DNA of 64,000 nucleotides from the NCBI GenBank assembly GCA_005773635.1, contig SXHN01000074.1, forward strand, positions 1 to 64,000, written 5' to 3'. The stretch's first letter is position 1, and each line of letters begins with the position of its first letter. The stretch is from Actinomycetota bacterium. GTDB lineage: Bacteria; Actinomycetota; Acidimicrobiia; IMCC26256; PALSA-610. The notes beneath the pieces are model-generated. The model had not been told where the DNA came from. It saw only the letters and a list, made by a program, of their open reading frames with translations, and made no database searches. Below are positions 49,819 to 59,184 of the stretch, piece by piece. The translations under genes and the position numbers were made by a program.

Positions 49819-50712
49819 GTGGATCTTGAACTGTCGGCGGATCAAGTGTCGATGTGCGACGGAATTCGCGCGTTGCTTCAAGGAAGATTCAACCCCGAAC
49901 GCGTACGCGAAGGTTTTAATCAATCCGTGTATCAAGAACTCAACGATGCAGGAGTGTTCAGCTTGATCGCTGACGGCTTTTGTTGGGCGGATGCCGCGAT
50001 TGTGTTCGAACAACTCGGTACGTTCTGCGTGCCGGGTCCGCTGGTCGCGTGTGCATTGAGTGGCGAATTGGCGAGTCATGTCGAAGCGCATAACCCAACT
50101 GTGGTCGAGCATCTTGGGCACGTCGATAGTGTGTTGTGCATTGGCGCGGACGTGCGCCGCGCTCGCGCCGATAGCTTGACTGGCGTCTTGTCAGATTGGC
50201 CGCTTGATCCGTTGACACCCGTCACTCGCGTCAGCGCACCAGCTTTCACGGCCATCGTTGGCGATGCTGCGGCCGCCATTGAATGGCGTCAACGAGGCGC
50301 AGTGCTGACTGCGGCATACCAACTTGGTATCGCGAGCCATCTCGCCGACATGTCCGCTGAATACGCAAAGTCGCGGATCCAATTCGACCGGCCTATTGGT
50401 TCGTTTCAAGCGGTGAAGCACTTGCTTGCCGACATGGTCGTACGGGTCGAGATTGCTCGAGCCAGTGTCTACGCTGCCGCGGCGCACCTCGACGAGCCCA
50501 CCGATTCGGGTCTTGCCCGCACGATTGCAGTTGCTAAGACCCTCGCAGGCGAAGCCGCAATCGCCAACGGAAAAGCCGCGACGCAGGTACACGGTGGGAT
50601 GGGATACACCTGGGAAGTTGACGTGCATCTCTACATGAAACGGGCTTGGCTGTTGGAGACCCATTTTGGCAATTCCGATTCCCACTGTGATGCCATCGCT
50701 GCAAGCTTGTAA
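49819..50712 (+). CDS. Acyl-CoA dehydrogenase, FadE-type subunit 2 (short)
   Basis: A 297-aa acyl-CoA dehydrogenase-like protein, shorter than the usual 380. The C-terminal helices RIQFDRPIGSFQAVKHLLADM and QVHGGMGYTWEVDVHLYMKRAW are well kept, while the middle beta domain with the FAD loop is reduced. GTG 49819 with GGAG six bases upstream starts the normal N-terminus DLELSADQVSMCDGIRALL. An ATG at 49770, overlapping the first subunit's stop, opens a 19-codon frame ending just inside this gene; it may help translational coupling. Likely partner of the preceding subunit in a heterotetramer. Confidence 0.87.
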   Translation: MDLELSADQVSMCDGIRALLQGRFNPERVREGFNQSVYQELNDAGVFSLIADGFCWADAAIVFEQLGTFCVPGPLVACALSGELASHVEAHNPTVVEHLGHVDSVLCIGADVRRARADSLTGVLSDWPLDPLTPVTRVSAPAFTAIVGDAAAAIEWRQRGAVLTAAYQLGIASHLADMSAEYAKSRIQFDRPIGSFQAVKHLLADMVVRVEIARASVYAAAAHLDEPTDSGLARTIAVAKTLAGEAAIANGKAATQVHGGMGYTWEVDVHLYMKRAWLLETHFGNSDSHCDAIAASL

Positions 50713-50767
50713 ACGCGGAACTGCCAATCACTCAACTTTGAGACGCCCTCAGGCCGATACCGCAGGG

Positions 50768-51592
50768 GTGAACCAATGCCCGGAGTGCGATTATCTCGTG
50801 CCCTCGGCTTGGGAGCATTGTCGACGCTGCGGCGCTTCGCTAGTGACCGCCGCTCCGGTCTTGCCCGTGGGCGGGTCATCATCGACCCGAATCGTGCGCC
50901 CAAGACCTGACCTCGCGCCCCGCTCCAGCTCGGTCCGCCCGCCACCGCCCGCAATGAGCGGCCAATACACCCCACCGCCGCGCGTTGGCGATGCCGCACC
51001 TCGGCGCCACCGCGGGCTTGCGCGTATTCCGGTGGTTGGTCCGGTGTGCATCATGGTGGTCGTGGCTTCGTTGTGGCTGGGGTGGCAGCGGTATTTCCAT
51101 CCCCCGGTACCCGCGGCCTTGAGTCCATGGATGGAACACAATCAAGGCGTCGTGTACCGCCCGCAGGGAACCACATTGTCCGTCTCGCTCCCATCGATGC
51201 CGAACGAAATGACGGTGAAAGTGGTGTTCGGTCCTGGGCGTCAGGGCTCAGCGCGCGTGGCGCGGAGCGTGGCCGGTGACCATGAAATTTTGGTGGTGTG
51301 GCTCGTGGCTCCGGCCGATGTGCTCAATAGCCCAGGGTCCGATCCGGTGACGTTGGCCGCCGATTTTGCAGGGCGAGCAGGCGGCTTCAAGATATTGGTG
51401 CCGCGCAACGTGCAACATCACGGGCGCCCGGCCATCGAAGGCGTGATTGACCGAGACGGGCTTGATGGGCGAGCGTTGGTAGTTCTCGACGGCAATTCCG
51501 TCTTCGCGGTGCTCGTCAGCGGCGCCACGGAACCCGAGGCGGGCTTTGAGTTTCTCGTCGATTCGTTCGGGGTCGGTCCCGCGCCGCAGTAG
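50768..51592 (+). CDS. Zinc-ribbon membrane protein
   Basis: A 274-aa protein. The N-terminus is a zinc ribbon (CPECDYLVPSAWEHCRRCG, two CxxC pairs), followed by a Pro/Arg/Ser-rich linker of about 70 residues, one membrane helix (PVVGPVCIMVVVASLWLGW) and a soluble domain of about 140 residues outside the membrane. The longer open frame upstream overlaps the dehydrogenase gene; GTG 50768 directly precedes the zinc ribbon. Function unknown; such proteins often sense or bind envelope components. Confidence 0.75.
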   Translation: MNQCPECDYLVPSAWEHCRRCGASLVTAAPVLPVGGSSSTRIVRPRPDLAPRSSSVRPPPPAMSGQYTPPPRVGDAAPRRHRGLARIPVVGPVCIMVVVASLWLGWQRYFHPPVPAALSPWMEHNQGVVYRPQGTTLSVSLPSMPNEMTVKVVFGPGRQGSARVARSVAGDHEILVVWLVAPADVLNSPGSDPVTLAADFAGRAGGFKILVPRNVQHHGRPAIEGVIDRDGLDGRALVVLDGNSVFAVLVSGATEPEAGFEFLVDSFGVGPAPQ

Positions 51593-51727
51593 GCGCGGAA
51601 ATAGGTGACCTTGAACTTGCGACGCATGCCGTGAGCATGAAACCGAGGTCGTGTGCAGTCAACGAGCTGGCAGTACTGTTGGCATCGTGGTCCAGGAATC
51701 GTTCAGCGTCGCTTGTGACCAGATCTT

Positions 51728-52402
51728 GTGATAGACGGCGTAGCTCCCGAGGGTGTGAACGCCGAGCGCGCGATCGACGGCCGCGAACTTGGCATTCGAG
51801 GCGCGGCAACCCGCCGGCGATTGCTCGACGCGACCGCTGAGCTGCTCCAAAATCACGGGGTTCGCGAATTACGGGTCGTTGACATTGCGCGCTCGGTGGG
51901 AACCTCTCCGGCGACCTATTACCAGTACTTCCGCGATGTTGATGAAGCTGTGCTCGTACTGGCTGACGAAGTGGGCACCAACGACGTCATGCCCATCGCA
52001 TTGTTGTTCGATCGCTTATGGGATTCCACCAGCGGCTTGGACATAGTGCGTGAACTAGTGCGCAGCTACTTCCAAATGTGGGATTCGCATCATGCGGTGC
52101 TTCGGACACGCAATCTGAGCGCCCAAGAAGGCGATCAACGATTTCGTGCAATACGCAACCGCACCAATCGGCCCTTTCTTGAAGGCTTCGCGGCGCAGGT
52201 GAGGGAGCATCAGGCAATGGGTGCAGTTGCTAGCGAAATTTCAGCGGTCGCAGCTGCAGCCGCGCTGACGGCGCTGATTGAGCGGATGGCCGCATTCCAT
52301 TCAGAGTTGCGGGCACTCGGCATCAACCGCGACGATGTGATTGAAACGACCGCTCGCATATGTTTTCAAACTGTTCTTGGCACTCAAGGAGCGCAAACAT
52401 GA
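51728..52402 (+). CDS. TetR-family transcriptional regulator
   Basis: A 224-aa regulator with N-terminal helix-turn-helix TRRRLLDATAELLQNHG, VVDIARSVGTSPATYYQYFRDVDE and an effector-binding domain ending DDVIETTARICFQTVLG. The KstR-like mycobacterial regulators have the same overall plan, but this does not look like KstR itself. GTG 51728 or a GTG ten codons later could be the start. Its stop overlaps the ATG of the aldehyde dehydrogenase gene (ATGA), so it probably controls that gene and itself. Confidence 0.88.
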   Translation: MIDGVAPEGVNAERAIDGRELGIRGAATRRRLLDATAELLQNHGVRELRVVDIARSVGTSPATYYQYFRDVDEAVLVLADEVGTNDVMPIALLFDRLWDSTSGLDIVRELVRSYFQMWDSHHAVLRTRNLSAQEGDQRFRAIRNRTNRPFLEGFAAQVREHQAMGAVASEISAVAAAAALTALIERMAAFHSELRALGINRDDVIETTARICFQTVLGTQGAQT

Positions 52403-53856
52403 ATTTCGAATCCCGCATGTTGATCGACGGCGAATTGGTTGAAGCCGAAGCCGGTCGCACGTACAACAACATCAACCCCGCAACCGAGGAAGTGATCGGC
52501 GTTGTGGCCGACGCGTCTCCTGGTGACATGCAGCGTGCGATCGCAGCTGCCCGCAGAGCGTTCAATGAGTCTCCTTGGGCGACTGATCGCGAACTGCGCA
52601 AGCGCTGCTTGTTGCAATTGCAAACTGCGCTCGCCAACACTCGCGAAGATCTACGACCTCAGATCGTCGCCGAGGTGGGTACGCCGATTGCGCTGACGTT
52701 CGCGATCCAGCAGGACAGTTGCATCGACGACATGACGTGGGATATCGATGTGATCGACCGCTACGAATGGGAACGCGAACTCGGGGTGCATGAGTTCTTC
52801 GGGCTCACGAGTAACCGACTCGTGGTGAAAGAACCTATTGGTGTCGTAGGCGCGATTACGCCCTGGAACTTTCCGTTCATGCTCAACTTGTCGAAGATCG
52901 TCCCCGCACTAGCTGCGGGCTGCACTGTTGTTTTGAAGCCGGCTCCGGACACACCGTATAGCGCCACATGGATTGGCAAGATGATCGCGGAGCACACAGA
53001 TTTTCCTGCTGGCGTCATCAATGTCGTTACCGCTTCGGACCCTGCGGAAGTCGCCGAGATGCTGACGACGTCGCCCGACGTCGACATGATTTCCTTCACT
53101 GGGTCGAGCGTGGTCGGAAAGCGCATCACTGAGGTCACGTCGGCAACTCTCAAGCGAGTGTTTTTGGAACTTGGTGGAAAATCTGCGAACATCGTGCTTG
53201 ATGACGCCGACTTTCCGGCGGTGCTTTCATCGGCGAGCATGGTGTGCATGCATAGTGGTCAGGGCTGCGCGATTACGACGCGGTTGTTGCTGCCTCGTTC
53301 GCGCTACGACGAAGGCGTCGCAATCATCAAGGAGTCATTCGAGAAGTTTGGGTACGGAGACCCGAACGATTTCGCGAACATGGCGGGGCCGCTTATCAAC
53401 GCCAAACAGCGCGAACGAGTCCTGGGATACATCGAAAAAGGTCAGGCCGAAGGCGCCAAGTGCGTGGTCGGTGGCGGCCCTGCCACGCAATTCGACAAGG
53501 GCTACTTCGTGCAACCGACGTTGTTCATCGACGTCGACCCCGACTCGACCATTGCGCAAGAAGAGATCTTCGGACCGGTGCTGGCGGTGATCCCATATGA
53601 CGATGACGATGATGCCGTACGCATTGCCAACAACTCCCGTTACGGCCTGTCGGGTGCCGTCAACTCGGGGTCGCTTGATCGTGCGCTGTCAGTTGCGCGC
53701 CGCATTCGTACCGGCACGATCGCAGTGAACGGCGGCCAATGGTTTGGCCCTGATTCGCCGTTCGGTGGATACCGTGAATCGGGGACCGGTCGTGAGCATG
53801 GCATCGCCGGTTTCGAGGAATACCTTGAGACCAAAACGATCGGACTTCCGGGCTAG
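52399..53856 (+). CDS. NAD(P)-dependent aldehyde dehydrogenase
   Basis: A 485-aa ALDH-superfamily enzyme: PWNFPFMLNLSKIVPALAAG, FTGSSVVGKRITE, general-base Glu in VFLELGGKSANIVLDD, catalytic Cys in SGQGCAITTRL, and EEIFGPVLAVIPYDDDD. It resembles aldehyde dehydrogenases beside sterol or terpene genes in Mycobacterium. Translation is coupled to the TetR regulator through ATGA, so the aldehyde or its precursor is a candidate effector. It is followed after 73 bases by a class II aldolase gene. Confidence 0.93.
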   Translation: MNFESRMLIDGELVEAEAGRTYNNINPATEEVIGVVADASPGDMQRAIAAARRAFNESPWATDRELRKRCLLQLQTALANTREDLRPQIVAEVGTPIALTFAIQQDSCIDDMTWDIDVIDRYEWERELGVHEFFGLTSNRLVVKEPIGVVGAITPWNFPFMLNLSKIVPALAAGCTVVLKPAPDTPYSATWIGKMIAEHTDFPAGVINVVTASDPAEVAEMLTTSPDVDMISFTGSSVVGKRITEVTSATLKRVFLELGGKSANIVLDDADFPAVLSSASMVCMHSGQGCAITTRLLLPRSRYDEGVAIIKESFEKFGYGDPNDFANMAGPLINAKQRERVLGYIEKGQAEGAKCVVGGGPATQFDKGYFVQPTLFIDVDPDSTIAQEEIFGPVLAVIPYDDDDDAVRIANNSRYGLSGAVNSGSLDRALSVARRIRTGTIAVNGGQWFGPDSPFGGYRESGTGREHGIAGFEEYLETKTIGLPG

Positions 53857-53866
53857 CCAGACGACG

Positions 53867-53886
53867 CCGGTCGCGGTTCCAACCGG
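53867..53886 (+). terminator. Weak inverted repeat after the aldehyde dehydrogenase gene
   Basis: CCGGT (53867-53871) and ACCGG (53882-53886) flank a second nested repeat CGGTTCCAACCG (53874-53885). Two alternative short hairpins could form. It may be a weak terminator or an operator for the downstream gene. Confidence 0.25.
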
Positions 53887-53917
53887 GAGCAGATGTCCGT
53901 CGCGGCGGCTTTGGAGT

Positions 53918-53923
53918 TAGGCT
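53918..53923 (+). promoter_or_regulatory. -10 box of the class II aldolase gene (leaderless)
   Basis: TAGGCT lies 6 bases before the ATG at 53930; no ribosome-binding site. Confidence 0.45.
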
Positions 53924-53929
53924 TGGCGC

Positions 53930-54697
53930 ATGACTGCAACGATGCCCGACCTCAGTTACCTTCCTACCTTCGACTCGGTCGAAGCTGAACGCCTACACCG
54001 TAAACAACGTTTGGCTGCGGGGTTTCGACTGTTTGGCAAATTCGGTTTCGATGAAGGCGTAGCGGGACATATCACGGTTCGTGATCCCGAGCATCTTGAT
54101 CAGTTTTGGGTCAACCCATTTGGGATGAACTTCAAACACATCCGCGTCAGCGACCTTATTTGCGTCGATCATTCTGGGACGGTCGTGCACGGCGATGCGT
54201 TTGTCAACGGCGCCGCGTTTGCTATTCATAGTCAGATCCACGCGGCTCGGCCGGATATCGTAGCTGCCGCGCATTCGCATTCGATTTACGGCAAGGCCTG
54301 GTCATCGCTGCATCGACTCCTCGACCCTCTTACGCAAGACGCCTGCGCATTCTTTGAAGACCATGTCGTGTTCGACGGGTATTCCGGCGTGGTGCTTGAT
54401 TTGTCTGAAGGCAAACGAATTGCAGAAACGATGGGTCACAAAAAGGCTGCGATCTTGGCGAACCACGGATTGCTGACGAGCGGGAATTCGGTCGATGAAG
54501 CCGTATGGTCGTTCATTACGATGGAACGTTCGGCGCAGGCCCAGTTGCTTGCCGAAGCCGCGGGAACGCCGATATCAATCGAACCTGAGGTTGCACGGAG
54601 CACGCGCCGCCAAGTTGGTTCTCCCGTTGCTTGCTACTTCTCATTCCAGCCGCTCTGGGACATGATCACTCGCGAGCAGCCCGATCTGTTTGACTAA
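53930..54697 (+). CDS. Class II aldolase/adducin-family protein
   Basis: A 255-aa protein of the class II aldolase/adducin fold (fuculose-phosphate aldolase relatives). EGVAGHITVRDPE, the metal-binding His pair in AAHSHSIYGKAW and the third His region in AILANHGLLTSGNSVDEAVW are conserved, so a Zn-dependent retro-aldol or decarboxylation reaction is possible. Members lacking phosphate-binding residues are often catabolic enzymes of unknown substrate. It overlaps the frame leading into xerC, whose first usable ATG lies 5 bases after its stop. Confidence 0.88.
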   Translation: MTATMPDLSYLPTFDSVEAERLHRKQRLAAGFRLFGKFGFDEGVAGHITVRDPEHLDQFWVNPFGMNFKHIRVSDLICVDHSGTVVHGDAFVNGAAFAIHSQIHAARPDIVAAAHSHSIYGKAWSSLHRLLDPLTQDACAFFEDHVVFDGYSGVVLDLSEGKRIAETMGHKKAAILANHGLLTSGNSVDEAVWSFITMERSAQAQLLAEAAGTPISIEPEVARSTRRQVGSPVACYFSFQPLWDMITREQPDLFD

Positions 54698-54701
54698 CGC
54701 C

Positions 54702-55607
54702 ATGACCGATCCGTGGCATGTCGATGAATTCATTGCCACGTTGACGGGAGTCAGTGATCACACGAAGCGTGCGTACTCCTTTGATACGCGGGAGTTCGCG
54801 GCGTGGTGCAGTCGTGGTGCATGTATCGCACCGCACGAAATTTCACCGAGGGTGTTGCGCCGCTACCTGGCCTATCTGAATACGCGTCGACTTTCTCACA
54901 GTTCGATCGCTCGCAAAGCCGCAAGTGTGCGAGCACTGTTGCGATACCTGTATCGCAGCGGGGTAGTGGATCATGACGCCGGGCGCCAACTCACGGCACC
55001 GAAGAAAGTTGCTCGGCTCCCGCGCGTGCCACGGCAAAGCGATGCTGTTCGGTTGCTCGACGCGGCCGCGTCGGTCGCAACTGATACAGGAACTCGACGA
55101 GCGCAAGCATTGGCGCAGCGAGATTGGTTGTTACTGGAGTTGCTCTATGGGGCCGGTCTTCGCGTGAGCGAGGCCTGCGGCTTGGCGCCGGGCGATATTG
55201 ATCCGCGCGCGCACACGGTGACGGTGCTCGGAAAGGGTTCGAAGGTGCGGCGAGTGCCGGTTGGCGATCCGATCCTTGATGCCTATTCTGCCTACCTCGC
55301 CCAGCGCCCTGCGCTGACGACTGATGCGACGCGCTCCGATGCGCTGTTGCTGAACAACCGTGGTGCTCGTCTTGGCCCCCGTGACGCTCGGCGCATTCTT
55401 GATCGATTTCCGCTTGAGAATGGGCAGCGTTTACATCCGCACTCGATGCGCCACGCCTACGCGACCCACCTCCTTGAAGGCGGAGCCGACCTGCGAGCGG
55501 TCCAGGAACTTCTAGGCCACGCGGACCTGTCTACGACGCAGGTCTACACTCACGTGACTCGCGACCGATTGAAAGCGGTATACAACAGTGCCCATCCTCG
55601 GGCATGA
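54702..55607 (+). CDS. xerC: Tyrosine recombinase XerC (chromosome dimer resolution)
   Basis: A 301-aa site-specific recombinase. The N-terminal SAM-like domain (VDEFIATLTGVSDHTKRAYSFD) is followed by the catalytic domain with the first Arg in GAGLRVSEACGL, Lys in VLGKGSKVRRVPV, His/Arg in HSMRHAYATHLLEGG, His in ELLGHADLSTTQ and nucleophile Tyr in VYTHV. With XerD it resolves chromosome dimers at dif. Position beside whiG and rpsB matches other actinobacteria. ATG 54702 is preferred to TTG 54690, which would overlap the aldolase gene. Confidence 0.92.
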   Translation: MTDPWHVDEFIATLTGVSDHTKRAYSFDTREFAAWCSRGACIAPHEISPRVLRRYLAYLNTRRLSHSSIARKAASVRALLRYLYRSGVVDHDAGRQLTAPKKVARLPRVPRQSDAVRLLDAAASVATDTGTRRAQALAQRDWLLLELLYGAGLRVSEACGLAPGDIDPRAHTVTVLGKGSKVRRVPVGDPILDAYSAYLAQRPALTTDATRSDALLLNNRGARLGPRDARRILDRFPLENGQRLHPHSMRHAYATHLLEGGADLRAVQELLGHADLSTTQVYTHVTRDRLKAVYNSAHPRA

Positions 55608-55673
55608 GCCACAATGCGCGCGAAACGTGACAAACTCCGAGCAATCCAGCTAGTAACACACCGATAGGACATC

Positions 55674-56462
55674 ATGGACGAAGCCATTTCGGTCGTAGCT
55701 CAACTTTGGGACGACTACAAACGCACCGGCGCGCGAGATTCGCGTGACCGCCTTATTTTGAATTTTTCACCATTGGTGAAGTTTGTTGCGGGCCGCGTCG
55801 CGGCGGGATTACCGCACAACATCGAACAGTCCGATTTGGTCAGTTACGGCATGTTTGGCCTTATTGATGCCATCGACAAATTCGATCCAGAGCGCGGGTT
55901 CAAATTTGAGACCTATGCGATCGCTCGCATTAAGGGTGCGATCATCGATGAATTGCGTTCCATCGACTGGGTCCCACGGTCCATTCGCAGTAAGGCCCGC
56001 ACTATCGAACGGGCGTTTTCCAAGCTGGAAAACGAACTGAAGCGATCTCCCACCGAACTCGAAGTCGCCACAGAAATGGGCGTCACCGAAGCCGAACTCG
56101 CAACCACGATGAGCCAAATCAGCTTCGTCGGCGTTGTGGCCCTCGACGAGTTGCTGTCGGCAGGACAAGATCGCAATACCGGCGCAACGCTGGGTGACAC
56201 CCTGGCCGATACTGCAAACGACCCGGTGTCGGCATTTGAGACCGCCGAGATGCGACATGTGCTCGCCGATGCGATTAACCGGATGCCAGACCGCGAGCGG
56301 CTCGTGTTGACGTTGTACTACTACGAAGGTCTGACGCTCGCGGAAATTGGCACAGTGCTCGGGGTGACCGAGAGCCGGGTTTGCCAGATCCACACCAAGG
56401 CGATTTTGCAACTCCGTGGTCGATTGCAAGACCCGGTGCTCGAACGCGGCCTCGTCACGTAA
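55674..56462 (+). CDS. whiG: RNA polymerase sigma factor of the WhiG/FliA family
   Basis: A 262-aa alternative sigma factor with all the usual parts: region 2 ([38 protein letters not shown] and [28 protein letters not shown]), region 3, and region 4 ([43 protein letters not shown]). Family members direct flagellar or, in Streptomyces, sporulation genes. Its place upstream of rpsB is that of whiG in Streptomyces. AGGA lies 4-5 bases before the ATG. No anti-sigma factor is adjacent. Whether it controls motility or development in this organism cannot be told. Confidence 0.92.
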   Translation: MDEAISVVAQLWDDYKRTGARDSRDRLILNFSPLVKFVAGRVAAGLPHNIEQSDLVSYGMFGLIDAIDKFDPERGFKFETYAIARIKGAIIDELRSIDWVPRSIRSKARTIERAFSKLENELKRSPTELEVATEMGVTEAELATTMSQISFVGVVALDELLSAGQDRNTGATLGDTLADTANDPVSAFETAEMRHVLADAINRMPDRERLVLTLYYYEGLTLAEIGTVLGVTESRVCQIHTKAILQLRGRLQDPVLERGLVT

Positions 56463-56566
56463 TCGCCGTTCCACGCGGCCTGTTTGGTACGGTCGCTCAG
56501 CTTCTCCCAACTTCCCTGTGTTTCGGCGCGCCCGTGCGTCAAGTCTTAGGGAAGGTCAAATTCGCC

Positions 56567-57217
56567 ATGAAGTTTGCTCCGGCATGCGTCTTTGCTTGTT
56601 GTTCGTCACTGGTCGCCTTTGGAATTGGTTCCAACGCCGCCGCAATGGTGGGCCACTCCTCGACGAGACCGGTTGCGGCCTCGGTAGCCACCGACACCAA
56701 ACAAAATCACTGGATTCGCCCGGTATCCGGGCCAGTCGTGCGACAGTTTGTTGCCCCTTCGACGCCCTACGGCCCTGGTCATCGGGGCATCGATATTCAG
56801 ACCGCCATGGGATCGCCCGTAACGGCCGCGGGGTCAGGACGTGTGGTCTTTTCGGGCCTCGTCGCGGGCGACATGCATGTCACAATTCAGCACCTGCCGT
56901 CGGGATGGTTGACGGGGTACAGCAACCTGGGCTCGCGATCGGTACGAACCGGGCAAAAGGTTCGCGCAGGCGATGAAATCGGGCGCAGCGGTGGACAGTT
57001 GCGCCAGCACAGCCCATCGGTCGTGCACTTCGCCCTGCGCATCGATGGGCAATATCGTGACCCGGAGTTGCTCTTTTGGGCCGGAGCGCGTGTGCGCGTA
57101 CGTCTTGCTCCTATCTCTACCTCTGCAACGCTCAGTTACAAGCGCCCCTTCGGCCGCCGGGTTCACGGCCCGGTACACTCAGCGCTCGGCTCGTCGACCG
57201 GCGACCGATTCCGCTAA
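56567..57217 (+). CDS. Secreted M23 (LytM)-like protein with degenerate active site
   Basis: A 216-aa exported protein: a signal peptide ([20 protein letters not shown]) followed by a LytM/M23 domain (about residues 50-170). The Zn ligands His72 and Asp76 (HRGID) and His154 are present. The two histidines needed for catalysis in LytM are replaced: Asn120 in YSNL (usually YxHL) and Val152 in VVHFALR (usually HLHFEVR). It therefore probably binds cell wall or activates other enzymes rather than cutting peptidoglycan. ATG 56567 follows GAAGG at about 11 bases. M23 genes in this place before rpsB are usual in actinobacteria. Confidence 0.85.
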   Translation: MKFAPACVFACCSSLVAFGIGSNAAAMVGHSSTRPVAASVATDTKQNHWIRPVSGPVVRQFVAPSTPYGPGHRGIDIQTAMGSPVTAAGSGRVVFSGLVAGDMHVTIQHLPSGWLTGYSNLGSRSVRTGQKVRAGDEIGRSGGQLRQHSPSVVHFALRIDGQYRDPELLFWAGARVRVRLAPISTSATLSYKRPFGRRVHGPVHSALGSSTGDRFR

Positions 57218-57318
57218 CTATTTCCCACTCGTTACCCCAAGGTGGCGTCGCTCCGACCGATTCGGAGTTTGGCGCTGGCGCGAGTGGTCCGCAATATCAA
57301 CCAAGGGAGCGCTCCAAC

Positions 57319-58278
57319 GTGCCTGTTGTTACCATGACCCAACTTCTCGACGCGGGAGTCCACTTCGGGCACCAGACGCGCCGCTGGAACCCGAAAATGA
57401 AGCGGTTCCTGCACGGTGAACGTGCTGGTATCTATATCGTCGATCTCCACCAAACCCTTTCGGGTATTGACACCGCATATCGCTTCGTGCGCGAGACCGT
57501 TTCCAATGGTGGCTCCGTACTGTTTGTTGGTACGAAGAAACAAGCGCAAGAACCAGTGGCATCTGAGGCCGCTCGCAGTGGCCAGGCGTATGTCAATTTC
57601 CGTTGGCTCGGTGGCATGCTGACCAACTTTCAAACCGTGCATGGCCGCACGTCGAAGCTGCGTGAATTGCAGCGCATTATCGACACCGGTGAAATCGACC
57701 AGATGATTAAAAAAGAAGGTCTCAAGCTTCGCCGTGAGGCTACGAAACTTGAACGTAACCTCGGCGGCATCAAGAACCTCGAACGCTTGCCCAGCGTGAT
57801 CTTCGTGATTGATACGAAGAAGGAACACATCGCCGTGACCGAAGCGAATCGCCTCGGTATCCCGGTCGTAGCGATCGTCGACACGAACTGTGATCCTGAT
57901 GTGATCCAGTACGTGATTCCAGGTAACGACGATGCGATGCGGTCGGCAGCACTGATGTGTCGCGTCATTGCCGACGCGGTCATCGAAGGTAAGCAGATGG
58001 CGTCGCGTAAGGGCATTCGGGTTGCAGGCGAAGCCGTTGCGACCGTGCCTGCTGTGGTTGCGAAGCCAAAGCGCACGCCCGAACAAGAAGCGGATCACCA
58101 ACGCAAGCAGCAAGAAGCTCGTGATGCGGCGGCCGCCAAGCAACGCGACATTGAAGCCAAGGCTGCGCAAGCCAAAGCAGAAGCGAAAGCTGCTGAAGAC
58201 GCGGCGCCCGCGGTCGATGATGACGCATCCACAACCGACGTAGCTGCTCCCGACGTTCCTGACGCCGCAACCGAGTAG
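57319..58278 (+). CDS. rpsB: Ribosomal protein S2 with long Ala/Lys/Glu tail
   Basis: A 319-aa 30S ribosomal protein S2. The core is standard ([65 protein letters not shown]). From about residue 235 a low-complexity tail of Ala, Lys, Glu and Asp extends some 80 residues beyond bacterial S2 of usual size (about 240-260); such tails are frequent in high-GC actinobacteria. GTG 57319 is preceded by AAGGGAGC at 9-10 bases; the open frame upstream is out-of-frame sequence of the M23-like gene. Confidence 0.97.
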   Translation: MPVVTMTQLLDAGVHFGHQTRRWNPKMKRFLHGERAGIYIVDLHQTLSGIDTAYRFVRETVSNGGSVLFVGTKKQAQEPVASEAARSGQAYVNFRWLGGMLTNFQTVHGRTSKLRELQRIIDTGEIDQMIKKEGLKLRREATKLERNLGGIKNLERLPSVIFVIDTKKEHIAVTEANRLGIPVVAIVDTNCDPDVIQYVIPGNDDAMRSAALMCRVIADAVIEGKQMASRKGIRVAGEAVATVPAVVAKPKRTPEQEADHQRKQQEARDAAAAKQRDIEAKAAQAKAEAKAAEDAAPAVDDDASTTDVAAPDVPDAATE

Positions 58279-58317
58279 CTGCAACCTTCCCGACCACTAC
58301 GACCTACGGAGACGATA

Positions 58318-59157
58318 ATGGCTGACATTTCGGCCAAGGATGTCGCGGCGCTACGCAAGCTGACCGGCGCTGGCATGATGGATTGCAAGAATGCACTTGC
58401 TGAAAACGATGGCGACATCGAACGCGCCAAAGACTGGTTACGTGAAAAAGGCAAAGCTGGGGCTGCAAAGCGTGAAGGGCGCGCTGCCGACCAAGGTGCT
58501 ATTGATGTCTGCCTCGATGGCAACGTCGCAGCGCTTGTGGAGCTGAACTGCGAAACCGATTTTGTGGCAAAGGGCGATCAATTCAAGGCGACCGTTGCAG
58601 CCCTGGCGCAGCTTGTTGCGGCGAACTCGAGTGATGATGTTGTGAGTATGTCGTTCGAGGGAACAACGGTTGGCGAACATCTCACGCAAATGTCGGCGAC
58701 GATGGGCGAAAAGATTGAGCTCGGTCGAGTCGTGCGCTACGTCAGCGACGGTGGCGCGATTGACGCGTACAAACACATTCAAAGCGAGCGCGGCGTCATT
58801 GGTGTTCTGGTCGAGCTTGTAGGGGCCGCGGGCTCGGGTGCCGTCGAGATCGCTCATGATGTTGCATTGCACATCGCGAGTGCTGCGCCTCGTTTCGTCA
58901 CACGCGAGGAAGTGCCCGCCGACGAAATTGACCGCGAACGAGCGGTATTCGAAGCACAGACCAAACAAGAAGGCAAACCCGAACAAGCCTGGCCGAAGAT
59001 CATTGAGGGCAAGCTCAACGGCTTCTACAAACAGGTCGCGCTGTGCGAGCAGGGTTTCGTGAAAGATCCCAAACAGACCGTGGCCGCACTGGTAGCAACC
59101 GCTGGCCCGGATGCCAAGGTCAAGCGCTTTACCCGCATCAAAATCGGCGAAGACTAA
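58318..59157 (+). CDS. tsf: Elongation factor Ts
   Basis: A 279-aa nucleotide exchange factor for EF-Tu. The N-terminal UBA-like domain (VAALRKLTGAGMMDCKNALAENDGDIERAKDWLREKG) and the EF-Tu contact CETDFVAKGDQF are conserved; the coiled-coil dimerisation insert is of normal size. It lies 39 bases after rpsB with GGAG eight to nine bases before the ATG, in the usual rpsB-tsf operon. Confidence 0.98.
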   Translation: MADISAKDVAALRKLTGAGMMDCKNALAENDGDIERAKDWLREKGKAGAAKREGRAADQGAIDVCLDGNVAALVELNCETDFVAKGDQFKATVAALAQLVAANSSDDVVSMSFEGTTVGEHLTQMSATMGEKIELGRVVRYVSDGGAIDAYKHIQSERGVIGVLVELVGAAGSGAVEIAHDVALHIASAAPRFVTREEVPADEIDRERAVFEAQTKQEGKPEQAWPKIIEGKLNGFYKQVALCEQGFVKDPKQTVAALVATAGPDAKVKRFTRIKIGED

Positions 59158-59184
59158 CGAGCGATCGAATCGGAGCATCACGAC

